Source: RAM1 sp040376925 (GTDB lineage: Bacteria; Pseudomonadota; Gammaproteobacteria; Burkholderiales; Burkholderiaceae_C). From it: a stretch of 64,000 nt of DNA. Positions 1 through 7,818 of this stretch are shown piece by piece. Where the stretch lies: contig JBEIPU010000001.1 in assembly GCA_040376925.1 (NCBI GenBank), positions 1 to 64,000 of the forward strand, in the 5' to 3' direction. The notes under the pieces are model-generated. The model was not told where the DNA came from. It did no database searches and worked only from the letters and a program-made list of their open reading frames with translations. Position 1 is the first letter of the stretch, and the number at the start of each line of letters is the position of its first letter. A program made the translations under genes and the position numbers.

Positions 1-65
1 ACGTCACGCTCGACGTTCTTTTCGCGCGAGATGGCTTCCACCAGCATCAACATTTCGCGATTCAT
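1..65 (-). CDS. nusA: Transcription termination/antitermination factor NusA, N-terminal end only (partial)
   Basis: Only the first 21 codons are inside the window. Read on the minus strand they give MNREMLMLVEAISREKNV, the typical opening of NusA, which binds RNA polymerase and modulates pausing, termination and antitermination. The ATG lies one base after the rimP stop codon, and an AGGAG site sits inside the last codons of rimP, so the two are translationally coupled. The rimP-nusA order is the conserved one in proteobacteria and usually continues into infB. The identification is firm despite the short fragment because sequence and neighbour agree. Confidence 0.93.
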   Translation of the reverse strand, partial: MNREMLMLVEAISREKNVERD

Positions 66-66
66 T

Positions 67-651
67 TCACAACTCTCCTGTTTGATCGGTCGGGGACCGG
101 CCGGGCTTGCGCCCCTTGAAATCCACTATCGAAGCCAGCCGCGCTTCTTTCAGCTCGTCCAGCGTGAAACCCAATGCCTGCAAGGGCGCCGGCGCGCGCT
201 TCTTGCTGACCTTCTGGCCTGGCTTGGCGGCCGGCTCGTCGCTCCAGACGATCTGCCAGCCCCCGGCTGCGGCGCGCTCCAGCGTGCCGCGAAACTTCTT
301 GCGGTTGGCGGCCACCTGGCCGCCGGCGGCGCTGCCCATGGGCGCCTTGAGCGTCACGTCGATCACCTCGCCGGCGAAACGCTCAAAATCCTGCTCGCGG
401 CGAAGGGGCCGGTCAATACCGGGTGACGACACCTCGAGCCGCTTGTATTCAATCTCTTCGACTTCCAGCGCAAACTGCAGCTGGCGCGTGACTTTCTCGC
501 AGTCTTCCACGTTGACGAACTGCTCGGGCCCATCGGCCTGCCAGGGGAGATCGATCGTGATGCGCAACAGGCCACCGGCGGAGCGTTCAATCTCCACCAG
601 CTCATAGCCCAGCCCGCTCACAGTTTGTTCAACGATCTCTTGCAGTGCCAC
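67..651 (-). CDS. rimP: Ribosome maturation factor RimP
   Basis: RimP helps mature the 30S ribosomal subunit in the cytoplasm. The 194-residue product opens VALQEIVEQTVSGLGYELV, the family's usual first helix; the start is GTG at 651. It carries the core block around EVSSPGIDRPL near residue 75, which is diagnostic. The C-terminal 40 residues (KPGQKVSKKRAPAP and following) are a basic extension beyond the approximately 150 residues of the E. coli protein; such tails are common in Burkholderiales. The stop codon is one base from the nusA start. Transcription probably begins in the short region after the terminator at 699-725. Confidence 0.95.
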   Translation of the reverse strand: MALQEIVEQTVSGLGYELVEIERSAGGLLRITIDLPWQADGPEQFVNVEDCEKVTRQLQFALEVEEIEYKRLEVSSPGIDRPLRREQDFERFAGEVIDVTLKAPMGSAAGGQVAANRKKFRGTLERAAAGGWQIVWSDEPAAKPGQKVSKKRAPAPLQALGFTLDELKEARLASIVDFKGRKPGRSPTDQTGEL

Positions 652-693
652 TTGTACCCGCTACTCCAGCCACATATCCAAAAGCAAACGCCC

Positions 694-725
694 AAAAAAA
701 ACGGGCGGTGAATACCCGCCCGTTT
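694..725 (-). terminator. Rho-independent terminator of the yej-type operon
   Basis: A perfect 10-bp inverted repeat (699-708 with 716-725, AAACGGGCGG arms, 7-base loop) is followed on the minus strand by a run of eight T (A-run 694-701 on the plus strand). This is a classical intrinsic terminator for transcripts coming leftward out of the ABC transporter genes. It insulates them from rimP-nusA just downstream. Confidence 0.88.
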
Positions 726-773
726 GGTCGTGAAGAAAGGATTGTACTGCGTAAATGCTTGATTTGCAACGAG

Positions 774-2360
774 TTATGAGGCAGAAGCGACCAGCGTGCG
801 GGTGTAGTCATGCTGCGGCGCATCCAGCACCCGCGCCACCGGCCCGGCCTCCAGCACATCGCCGTCTTTCATGACCATCACATCGTGGGCCATGGCCCGG
901 ATCACGTCCACGTCGTGGGTGATCAGCAGGTAGCTTAAGGCCCGGTCGCGCTGCAGCCGCTGCAGCAATTTGAGTACTTGTTTCTGAATGGTGACGTCCA
1001 GCGCGCTGGTGGGCTCGTCCAGCACCAGCAGCCGCGGCTGCACGATCAGGGCCCGGGCAATGGCCAGGCGCTGGCGCTGCCCGCCCGAAAACTCATGCGG
1101 GTAGCGCGACAGCAGCCCGGGGAACTGGGCTTCTTCCAGGCCGACTTCCGCCAGGGCCGCAAGTACGCGCTCGCGCCGCTGGGCTGGGATCAGGCCAGGT
1201 TCATGAACCAGCAGGCCTTCGCCCGCGATCTCTTCGACCGTCATGCGCGGTGACAGCGACGAAAACGGGTCCTGGAACACCACTTGCACGACGCGCCGCA
1301 AGGCCTTGTTGGCGGCGGCGTCGCGGCCCCAGGCCTGACCTGTGACCTGCAGCGTTCCGCTGAAAGGCATCAGGCCCAGCGCCGCCAGCGCCAGCGTGGA
1401 TTTGCCGGAGCCGGATTCACCGATCACGCCCAGCGTCCGGCCGGGCGGTACCGCAAAGCTCGCGCCTTTGACCGCCACGAATTCGCCGCGCCGGAACCAG
1501 CCACGCACGCCGGGCAGGCGCACCGGGTAACCCGCGCGCAGACCGTCGGCCCGCATCACCGGCTCACCGGGTACGGGGGCGGCTTCATGGTCGTCGCGCA
1601 AGGGCCGGCTGTCGATCAGCTTGCGGGTATAGGCATGCTGGGGGTTGGCGAAGACGTCGGCCACCGGCCCGTGCTCCACCAGATGGCCGTTTTCCATCAC
1701 GGCCACCCGGTCGGCAAACTTGCGCACCAGGTTCAGGTCGTGCGTGATCAGCAGCACGGCCATGCCGTTGCGCTTCTGCAGGTCCGACAGCAGGCCCAGA
1801 ATCTGCGCGCGCAGCGTCACATCCAGTGCGGTGGTGGGCTCGTCGGCCAGCAGCAGCCGGGGCTGGCAGGCCAACGCCATGGCGATCATCGCGCGCTGGC
1901 GCTGGCCACCCGACAGCTGGTGCGGGAAGGCACCCGCGCGCCGCTGCGGATCGGGGATGCCGGTGCTGGCCAGCAGGTCCACGGCGGCCCCCCAGGCCTC
2001 CTTGCGGGTGACGCCTTTTTTCAGCTCCAGCACCTCGGCAATCTGCTCGCCCACGGTGAACAGCGGGTTCAGCGCCGTCATGGGCTCCTGGAAGATCATG
2101 GAAATCTCACTGCCCCGAATGCCGCGCAGCTCGCGCTCGGGCAGCGCCAGCAGGTCGCGGCCGTCAAACTGCGCGCTGCCACCCACGTCGGCGTTCAGTG
2201 CCAGCTTGAGCAGGCTCAAAGCCGTAACCGTCTTGCCCGAGCCTGACTCCCCCACCAGCGCGAGCTTTTCCCCGGGCTGGATGGAAAAATCCACGCCGTG
2301 CACGACTTCCTTGTCGCCGAAGGCAACGCGCAGGCCCTTGACGTCCAGCAGCGCGGTCAT
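774..2360 (-). CDS. yejF: Peptide/microcin C ABC transporter, fused double ATPase (YejF-type)
   Basis: This is a 528-residue protein with two complete ABC ATPase halves, as in E. coli YejF. It energises import of oligopeptides or microcin C-like compounds through the YejBE channel at the cytoplasmic face. Walker A motifs GESGSGKT (residues 37-44) and GESGSGKS (second half) are each followed by an LSGGQRQR signature and a LLADEPT or LVLDEPT Walker B. An open frame extends 35 codons further upstream, but the ATG at 2360 (MTALLDVKG) overlaps the permease stop as ATGA and starts the first beta strand at the right place. It is the last gene of the yejA-B-E-F run and precedes the terminator at 694-725. 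Confidence 0.93.
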   Translation of the reverse strand: MTALLDVKGLRVAFGDKEVVHGVDFSIQPGEKLALVGESGSGKTVTALSLLKLALNADVGGSAQFDGRDLLALPERELRGIRGSEISMIFQEPMTALNPLFTVGEQIAEVLELKKGVTRKEAWGAAVDLLASTGIPDPQRRAGAFPHQLSGGQRQRAMIAMALACQPRLLLADEPTTALDVTLRAQILGLLSDLQKRNGMAVLLITHDLNLVRKFADRVAVMENGHLVEHGPVADVFANPQHAYTRKLIDSRPLRDDHEAAPVPGEPVMRADGLRAGYPVRLPGVRGWFRRGEFVAVKGASFAVPPGRTLGVIGESGSGKSTLALAALGLMPFSGTLQVTGQAWGRDAAANKALRRVVQVVFQDPFSSLSPRMTVEEIAGEGLLVHEPGLIPAQRRERVLAALAEVGLEEAQFPGLLSRYPHEFSGGQRQRLAIARALIVQPRLLVLDEPTSALDVTIQKQVLKLLQRLQRDRALSYLLITHDVDVIRAMAHDVMVMKDGDVLEAGPVARVLDAPQHDYTRTLVASAS

Positions 2361-3415
2361 TTGTCGACCTTTCGCGGGTCCAGTGCGTCGCGCAACGCGT
2401 CGCCCATGAAGGTCAGCAGCAGCAAGGTGATTACCAGCACGGCAAAGGTGGACAGCGAAATCCACCAGGCATCAATGCTGTTCTTGCCCTGGCTGAGCAG
2501 CTCGCCCAGTGAGGGCGTGCCGGGAGGCACGCCCAGGCCCAGGAAATCGAGCGAGGTCAGGGCCAGGATGGCCGCGCTCATGCGAAACGGCAGGAAGGTC
2601 ACCACCGGCGTCAGGCTGTTGGGCAGGATGTGGCGCCACATGATGCGCAGGTTGCTCACACCCAGAGCCCGGGCGGCGCGCACATAGTCCATCTGCCGGT
2701 TGCGCAGGAATTCGGCCCGCACGTAGTCGGACAGGCCCATCCAGCCAAACAGGCTCAGCAGCACCAGCAGCAGCGCCACGCTGGGCGCAAACACCGCGCT
2801 GAAGATGATCAGCAGGTACAGCTCGGGCATGGCGCCCCAGATTTCGATGAAGCGCTGGAACGCCAGGTCGGTCTTGCCCCCGAAATAGCCCTGGATCGCC
2901 CCCGTGACCACACCGATCAGCACGCCAATGGCTGTGAGCGCCAGTCCGAACAGCACGTTCAGGCGAAAGCCGTAGATCAGTTGCGCCAGCAGATCGCGCC
3001 CGCGGTCGTCGGTGCCCAGCAGGTTGTCGAGTGTGGGCGCCGACGGGTTGGGCGATTTGGCGAAGTAGTTGATGGTTTTGGCGCCGTAGGGGTTGGGCGG
3101 GTAGATCGCCCAGTTGCCGTCCTTGCGCAACTGCTCGCGGATGAAAGGGTCCAGGTAGTCGGTGGTGGTCTGGAAGTCGCCGCCAAACGTGGTCTCGGGG
3201 TAGTCGGTGACCAGCGGCAGGTAGTAGCTGCCGTTGTAGCGCACCACCAGCGGCTTGTCGTTGGAGATGATTTCAGCGAAAAGGCTCAGCACCACCAGTG
3301 CGCAGAACAGCACCAGGCTCACAAAGCCCAGCCGGTTGCGCCGAAAGCGCTGCCAGGCGCGGCGGGTGGGGGATGCGGGGCTAGTCAAACTTGACACGGG
3401 GGTCCACCCAGACAT
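2357..3415 (-). CDS. yejE: Peptide/microcin C ABC transporter permease (YejE-type)
   Basis: This inner-membrane permease has 352 residues, one TM near the N terminus (after a basic WQRFRRNRLG stretch) and a C-terminal BPD_transp_1 block. The EAA coupling loop is seen around DYVRAARALGVSNLRIM. The large loop between TM1 and the permease core, with DDRGRDLLAQLIYGFR, is typical of DppC/YejE proteins. The ATG at 3415 overlaps yejB by 35 bases; a GTG at 3397 (VSSLTSP) would reduce this overlap and is an alternative start. Its stop overlaps the yejF start (ATGA). Confidence 0.92.
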   Translation of the reverse strand: MSGWTPVSSLTSPASPTRRAWQRFRRNRLGFVSLVLFCALVVLSLFAEIISNDKPLVVRYNGSYYLPLVTDYPETTFGGDFQTTTDYLDPFIREQLRKDGNWAIYPPNPYGAKTINYFAKSPNPSAPTLDNLLGTDDRGRDLLAQLIYGFRLNVLFGLALTAIGVLIGVVTGAIQGYFGGKTDLAFQRFIEIWGAMPELYLLIIFSAVFAPSVALLLVLLSLFGWMGLSDYVRAEFLRNRQMDYVRAARALGVSNLRIMWRHILPNSLTPVVTFLPFRMSAAILALTSLDFLGLGVPPGTPSLGELLSQGKNSIDAWWISLSTFAVLVITLLLLTFMGDALRDALDPRKVDK

Positions 3416-4409
3416 AGCAGAGGTCGCTGATGAGTTTTGTCAAAAGCCCGATCAACGTGAAAAGGTACAGCGTGCCCAACACCACCGGGTAGTCGCGCCG
3501 GATCACGCTTTCGTAGCTCAGCAGGCCCAGCCCGTCCAGCGAGAACAGCGTCTCGATCAGCAGCGAACCCGTGAAGAACGCGCCAATGAACGCCGCCGGA
3601 AAGCCCGTGACGATGGGGATCAGCGCGTTGCGGAAGATGTGCTTCCACAGCACCTGGCGATCACTCATGCCCTTGGCGCGCGCCGTCAGCACGTACTGCT
3701 TGCGGATTTCCTCGAGGAAGGCATTCTTGGTCAGCATCGCCGTCACGGCAAAACTGCCCAGCACCATGGCCGTGACCGGCAGCGTGATGTGCCACAGGTA
3801 GTCCACGATGCGCGCCCCCCAGCTCAACTCGTCCCAGTTGCTGGAGGTGAGGCCACGCAGCGGGAACCACTGCAGCTGCCCGCCAAAAATCACCAGCAGC
3901 GCCACCCCGAGCACAAAACCGGGTATCGCATACCCCACCAGCACCAGCAGGGTCGTCACCAGGTCAAACCGCGTGCCGGCCCGCACGGCCTTGGCCACGC
4001 CCAGCGGCACAGCCACCAGGTAGCTGATGAAAAAAGTCCACAGCCCCAGGCTGATGGACACCGGCAGCTTTTCCAGCACCAGGCTCCACACGTCCTTGTT
4101 CTGGAAGAAGCTCTTGCCCAGGTCAAAGCGTGCGTACTGGCCCAGCATCTGCCAGAAGCGCTCATGCGCGGGCTTGTCAAAGCCGTACAGCGCCTTGATC
4201 TGTTCAAGCCGCTTCGGGTCCACCCCCTGTGCGCCGCGGTAGCTCAGGCCCCCGCCTTCGGCGGCGCCACCCGTGCCCGCCTTGGCCTCGGCCAGGTACT
4301 GCTCCACCGGCCCACCCGGCACGAACTGCGTGACCACAAAGGTGACCAGCAGCACCCCCAGCAGCGTGGGCACCATCAACAACAAACGCTTGAGAATATA
4401 AGCTGCCAT
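3381..4409 (-). CDS. yejB: Peptide/microcin C ABC transporter permease (YejB-type)
   Basis: The protein has 342 residues and opens MAAYILKRLLLMVPTLLG, the characteristic first TM of DppB/YejB permeases. A periplasmic loop and five further hydrophobic segments follow, with an EAA motif around ARAKGMSDRQVLWKHIFRNA. It forms the import channel with YejE and is powered by YejF. The stop lies inside the start of yejE, indicating tight coupling. The upstream binding-protein gene is separated by 105 bp that hold a GC-rich repeat (4436-4511), which may attenuate expression between the two. Confidence 0.93.
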   Translation of the reverse strand: MAAYILKRLLLMVPTLLGVLLVTFVVTQFVPGGPVEQYLAEAKAGTGGAAEGGGLSYRGAQGVDPKRLEQIKALYGFDKPAHERFWQMLGQYARFDLGKSFFQNKDVWSLVLEKLPVSISLGLWTFFISYLVAVPLGVAKAVRAGTRFDLVTTLLVLVGYAIPGFVLGVALLVIFGGQLQWFPLRGLTSSNWDELSWGARIVDYLWHITLPVTAMVLGSFAVTAMLTKNAFLEEIRKQYVLTARAKGMSDRQVLWKHIFRNALIPIVTGFPAAFIGAFFTGSLLIETLFSLDGLGLLSYESVIRRDYPVVLGTLYLFTLIGLLTKLISDLCYVWVDPRVKFD

Positions 4410-4435
4410 ATCAGGTACTCGGGCTCCGTCCAGGG

Positions 4436-4511
4436 CCGCCGCGGAACCGGCTTCGCCGGGCCGCTGGCGGCGCCCCCTGGGGGGAGGCGGCCGCAGGCCG
4501 CTTCGGGGGGG
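4436..4511. repeat. GC-rich palindromic intergenic repeat, copy A
   Basis: It lies between yejA and yejB. It contains GGAACCGGCTTCGCCGG (4443-4459), whose arms CCGGC/GCCGG form a hairpin, then CGCCCCCTGGGGGG and GGCCGCAGGCCGCTTCGGG. The same order of blocks recurs at 11639-11784, so I treat it as one copy of a dispersed REP-like family. It lies inside an operon on the transcribed strand and could stabilise or attenuate mRNA. Confidence 0.6.
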
Positions 4512-4514
4512 TCT

Positions 4515-6323
4515 TCATTTCTTCCACCAGGTATCGATTGCCCATGCTTCGCTGTTGGCATACGGGGGGCTCACGGGTGGCAGCGCCAGCCGCCAGGCGT
4601 TGTAGGCAATACGGTGGGTGCCGGCCGTCCATTGCGGGATCAGGTAATGGCTGTGGGCAATGATGCGCTCCAGCGCCCGGCAGGCTGGCAGCAGCTCGGC
4701 CTTGGTACGCGCGCCGGTCATGCGGCGCACCATGTCGTCCACCGCAGGACTCTTGACGCCCGCGTGGTTGCCTGAATCCTCGGTGTCGGCGGCCTTGCTG
4801 CCGAACAGGTCGGCAAACTCCTGCCCGGGCGTATGCGTGCCCTGGTACGCCAGGGAGGTGATTTCAAAGTCAAACTTCTGCAGCCGCTGCTGGTACAGCG
4901 CAAAGTCCACCGGCCGAAAGCGCAGCTGGATGCCCAGCTTTTCCAGGTTGCGCATCCAGGGCGACACCACGCGCGCACCTGATTCGTTGCTGTCCATGTA
5001 TTCCAGCGTGAAGGCCTCGCCCTTCTTGTTGCGCAATACGCCGTTCTGGACCTCCCAGCCGGCCTGGCGAAGCAGTTCGCGCGCGCGGCGCAGGTTGCCG
5101 CGCAGCGAAGAGTCGCCGTCCGTGCGTGGCGGCACATACATGGGGCCAAACACGGCGTCGGGCACCTGGCCGCGCCAGGGGGTGAGCAGCGCCAGTTCCT
5201 CGGGGCCGGGCTCGCCGGTGGCCTGGCAATCTGTGTTGCCGAACAGGCCCGCCACGCGCTGGTACGCGTTGTAGAACATCTGCCGGTTCATCCACTCGTA
5301 GTCCACGGCCAGGCCCAGGGCTTCGCGCACGCGCGGGTCCTTGAGCTTGTCTTTGCGGGTGTTGAGCACATAGCTCTGGAAGCCCGCGGGCAGGCGATGC
5401 TTGAACTCGCCCTTGACCAGTTCGCCGGAGGTAAAGCGCTTGCCGTTCACGCGACGCGCCCAGTCGCCGGCCGAGAAGAAGCGCATCAGGTCAAATTCAC
5501 CCGCCTTCAGCGCCTCCAGCCGCGCCGTGTTGTCCTTGTAGATCTTGACCGTGATGCGGTCGAAATTGGAGGTGCCGCGCTTGACGTTCAGGTCGCGCGC
5601 CCAGTAGGCCGGATCGCGCACATAGGTGATGTCCTTGCCAAAGCGCACGGGGCCGATCCTGTAGGGGCCGCTGCCAATCGGGATGTCCATCACCACCTGG
5701 TCAAAACGCTTGGGTTTGCCGTTGTCCATGCCCCATTTGCGGCTGAACACCGGCAGACCACCCACCGTCAGCGGGATTTCCCGGTTCTGGCGCTTGAAAC
5801 GGTAACGCACCGTGCGCTCGTCCAGCACGTCCAGCCCGGCGACGTCTTCCAGCGCGGTCTTGTAGGCTGGGGATGTGTACGGCCCCATCAGGGTGTCAAA
5901 GCTGTGCTTCACGTCGGCGGCCAGCACCGGGTCGCCGTTGTGAAAGCGCGCCTCAGTGCGCAGGCGGAAGGTGGCCGAGAGGCCATCGGCTGATACTTCC
6001 ACATCCTCGGCCAGCAGGCCGTAGCCGGCGCCGGTTTCGTCCAGCGAGCCGGCCAGCAGGCTGTCAAACATCAGGCCCGACAGGTAGGCCGGGGCCGAAC
6101 CCTTGATGGTGAACGGGTTGTACTTGTCGAAGGTGGACACTCGCTGGTTGCTCACCAGGCGCAGCTCGCCGCCCTTGGGCGCGGCGGGGTTCACGTAGCT
6201 GAAGTGGGCAAAGCCCGGCGGATATTTCAGGTCGCCCCACAGCGCGTAGCCATGCGCCGCCCACAACGGGGACGACACACCCAACAACCCGCCCGCAACG
6301 AGCCCGGCCAACAATTTGCGCAT
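4515..6323 (-). CDS. yejA: Extracellular solute-binding protein, family 5 (YejA-type peptide/microcin C binding protein)
   Basis: This periplasmic SBP_bac_5 protein delivers its ligand to YejBE. The ATG at 6323 gives a clean signal peptide (MRKLLAGLVAGGLLGVSS, cleavage after SPLWA); the open frame can be extended five codons upstream but that spoils the signal. The mature N terminus HGYALWGDLKYPPGFAHF and the block RVSTFDKYNPF match YejA-like proteins. About 602 residues is normal for the family. It is the first gene of the yej run. Its start is only 37 bp from the divergent fabI start, so its promoter must overlap that region. Confidence 0.92.
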   Translation of the reverse strand: MRKLLAGLVAGGLLGVSSPLWAAHGYALWGDLKYPPGFAHFSYVNPAAPKGGELRLVSNQRVSTFDKYNPFTIKGSAPAYLSGLMFDSLLAGSLDETGAGYGLLAEDVEVSADGLSATFRLRTEARFHNGDPVLAADVKHSFDTLMGPYTSPAYKTALEDVAGLDVLDERTVRYRFKRQNREIPLTVGGLPVFSRKWGMDNGKPKRFDQVVMDIPIGSGPYRIGPVRFGKDITYVRDPAYWARDLNVKRGTSNFDRITVKIYKDNTARLEALKAGEFDLMRFFSAGDWARRVNGKRFTSGELVKGEFKHRLPAGFQSYVLNTRKDKLKDPRVREALGLAVDYEWMNRQMFYNAYQRVAGLFGNTDCQATGEPGPEELALLTPWRGQVPDAVFGPMYVPPRTDGDSSLRGNLRRARELLRQAGWEVQNGVLRNKKGEAFTLEYMDSNESGARVVSPWMRNLEKLGIQLRFRPVDFALYQQRLQKFDFEITSLAYQGTHTPGQEFADLFGSKAADTEDSGNHAGVKSPAVDDMVRRMTGARTKAELLPACRALERIIAHSHYLIPQWTAGTHRIAYNAWRLALPPVSPPYANSEAWAIDTWWKK

Positions 6324-6360
6324 GCGACAATTCTGCACAGATTTCTAACCCGAGAGACTT

Positions 6361-7149
6361 ATGGGATTCCTGACCGGAAAAAAGCTGCTGATCACGGGCG
6401 TCTTGTCCAATCGTTCCATTGCCTACGGCATTGCCAAAGCCTGTCATGCGCAGGGCGCGGAGCTGGCATTCAGCTACGTGGGCGAGCGCTTCAAGGACCG
6501 CATCACCGAGTTTGCAGCGGATTTCGGCTCCAAACTGATTTTTGACTGCGATGTGGGCAGCGACGAACAGATTGATGCGCTGTTCAAGGACCTGTCGGTC
6601 CATTGGCCGAAGTTCGACGGCTTTGTGCACGCCATCGGATTTGCACCGCGCGAGGCAATTGCCGGCGACTTCCTGGACGGCCTGAGCCGCGAGGGCTTCA
6701 AGATCGCGCACGACATCAGCGCCTACAGCTTCCCCGGCATGGCCAAGGCCGCCCTGCCCTACCTCAATGACAAGTCCGCCCTGCTGACGCTGACCTACCT
6801 GGGCGCCATCCGCACCGTGCCCAACTACAACACCATGGGCCTGGCCAAGGCCAGCCTGGAAGCGTCGGTACGCTACCTGGCTGAATCCATGGGTCCCAAG
6901 GGCATCCGCGTCAACGGCATCAGCGCCGGCCCCATCAAGACGCTGGCGGCCAGCGGCATCAAGGGCTTCGGCAAGATTCTGAGCGTTGTGGCCGAAACGT
7001 CCCCCATCCGCCGCAACGTGACCATTGACGACGTGGGGAACGTGGCCGCGTTCCTGCTGAGCGACCTCGCAGCCGGCGTGAGCGCCGAAATCACCTATGT
7101 GGACGGCGGATTCAGCAACGTCGTGGGTGGAATAGCCGAGCCAACCTGA
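6361..7149 (+). CDS. fabI: Enoyl-[acyl-carrier-protein] reductase (NADH), FabI
   Basis: FabI catalyses the last reduction of each fatty-acid elongation cycle. The 262-residue length matches E. coli FabI. The short-chain-dehydrogenase fold is seen in the N-terminal GKKLLITGVLSNRSIAYGIA nucleotide-binding stretch. The catalytic set falls at the E. coli numbering: Y146, Y156 and K163 (YNTMGLAK). A GAGAGA ribosome site precedes the ATG. It is divergent from yejA with only 37 bp between, so its promoter probably lies within the yejA 5' end. It is convergent with the fasciclin gene. Confidence 0.96.
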   Translation: MGFLTGKKLLITGVLSNRSIAYGIAKACHAQGAELAFSYVGERFKDRITEFAADFGSKLIFDCDVGSDEQIDALFKDLSVHWPKFDGFVHAIGFAPREAIAGDFLDGLSREGFKIAHDISAYSFPGMAKAALPYLNDKSALLTLTYLGAIRTVPNYNTMGLAKASLEASVRYLAESMGPKGIRVNGISAGPIKTLAASGIKGFGKILSVVAETSPIRRNVTIDDVGNVAAFLLSDLAAGVSAEITYVDGGFSNVVGGIAEPT

Positions 7150-7165
7150 CCCCTCGGGGGTGGGC

Positions 7166-7708
7166 TTACTTCGGCAGAAGAACCTTGTCCACCACGTGGA
7201 TCACGCCGTTGGACTGGTAGACGTCGGCAATCGTCACGGTGGCCACGCCGCCCTTTTCGTCGGTCACGGTGACCTTGCCGCCGGCCGACTTGGCCACCAG
7301 CGTGCCACCGGCCACGGTCTTGATCGAGGCCATGCCCTTGCCGTCCATGATCATCTTGCTGATGGCTGCAGCGTCCCACTTGCCGGGCACCACGTGGTAG
7401 GTCAGCACGCCGGTCAGCGCGGGCTTGTTCTCGGGCTTGAGCAGCGTGTCCACCGTGCCGGCCGGCAGCGCGGCGAAGGCGGCGTTGGTCGGCGCAAAAA
7501 CAGTGAATGGGCCCGGACCTTTCAGCGTGTCCACCAGGCCTGCGGCCTTGACGGCGGCGACCAGGGTGGTGTGGTCCTTGGAGTTGACGGCGTTGTCGAT
7601 GATGTCCTTGCTGGCGAACATCGGTGCACCGCCCACAGTGACCTGGGCCATGGCGCCGGCAGCGGCCGCGGCCATCGCCGTGGCGAGGATGAATTTCTTT
7701 GCGAACAT
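7166..7708 (-). CDS. Secreted fasciclin (FAS1) domain protein
   Basis: The protein has 180 residues: a signal peptide (MFAKKFILATAMAAAAAG, cleaved after GAMA) and a single FAS1 domain filling the rest. The H1 motif FTVFAPTNAAFAALPAG and the H2 motif LTYHVVPGK are both clear. FAS1 domains mediate adhesion or ligand binding in the envelope or matrix; the exact ligand here is unknown. It is a single gene, with GGAAGG before the start, and is convergent with fabI. Confidence 0.92.
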   Translation of the reverse strand: MFAKKFILATAMAAAAAGAMAQVTVGGAPMFASKDIIDNAVNSKDHTTLVAAVKAAGLVDTLKGPGPFTVFAPTNAAFAALPAGTVDTLLKPENKPALTGVLTYHVVPGKWDAAAISKMIMDGKGMASIKTVAGGTLVAKSAGGKVTVTDEKGGVATVTIADVYQSNGVIHVVDKVLLPK

Positions 7709-7818
7709 GGGAGCCTTCCTTGTTGGTTGCGCCGATCAGAAATGCGTCGGCTGCAACCAATACGGAGAACATGGCCCTGCGGATGCCCATTTCCGCAAAG
7801 GCCCCATGCTGAGGCGGC

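Noticed and set aside
774..2465. 35-codon upstream extension of the yejF frame
   Set aside because: It lies inside yejE, while the ATG at 2360 gives an ATGA overlap and the normal start of the ABC domain.
7149..7161. ACCCCTCGGGGGT hairpin between fabI and the fasciclin gene
   Set aside because: The stem is short and no T-run follows; it may still help end transcription but cannot be supported.
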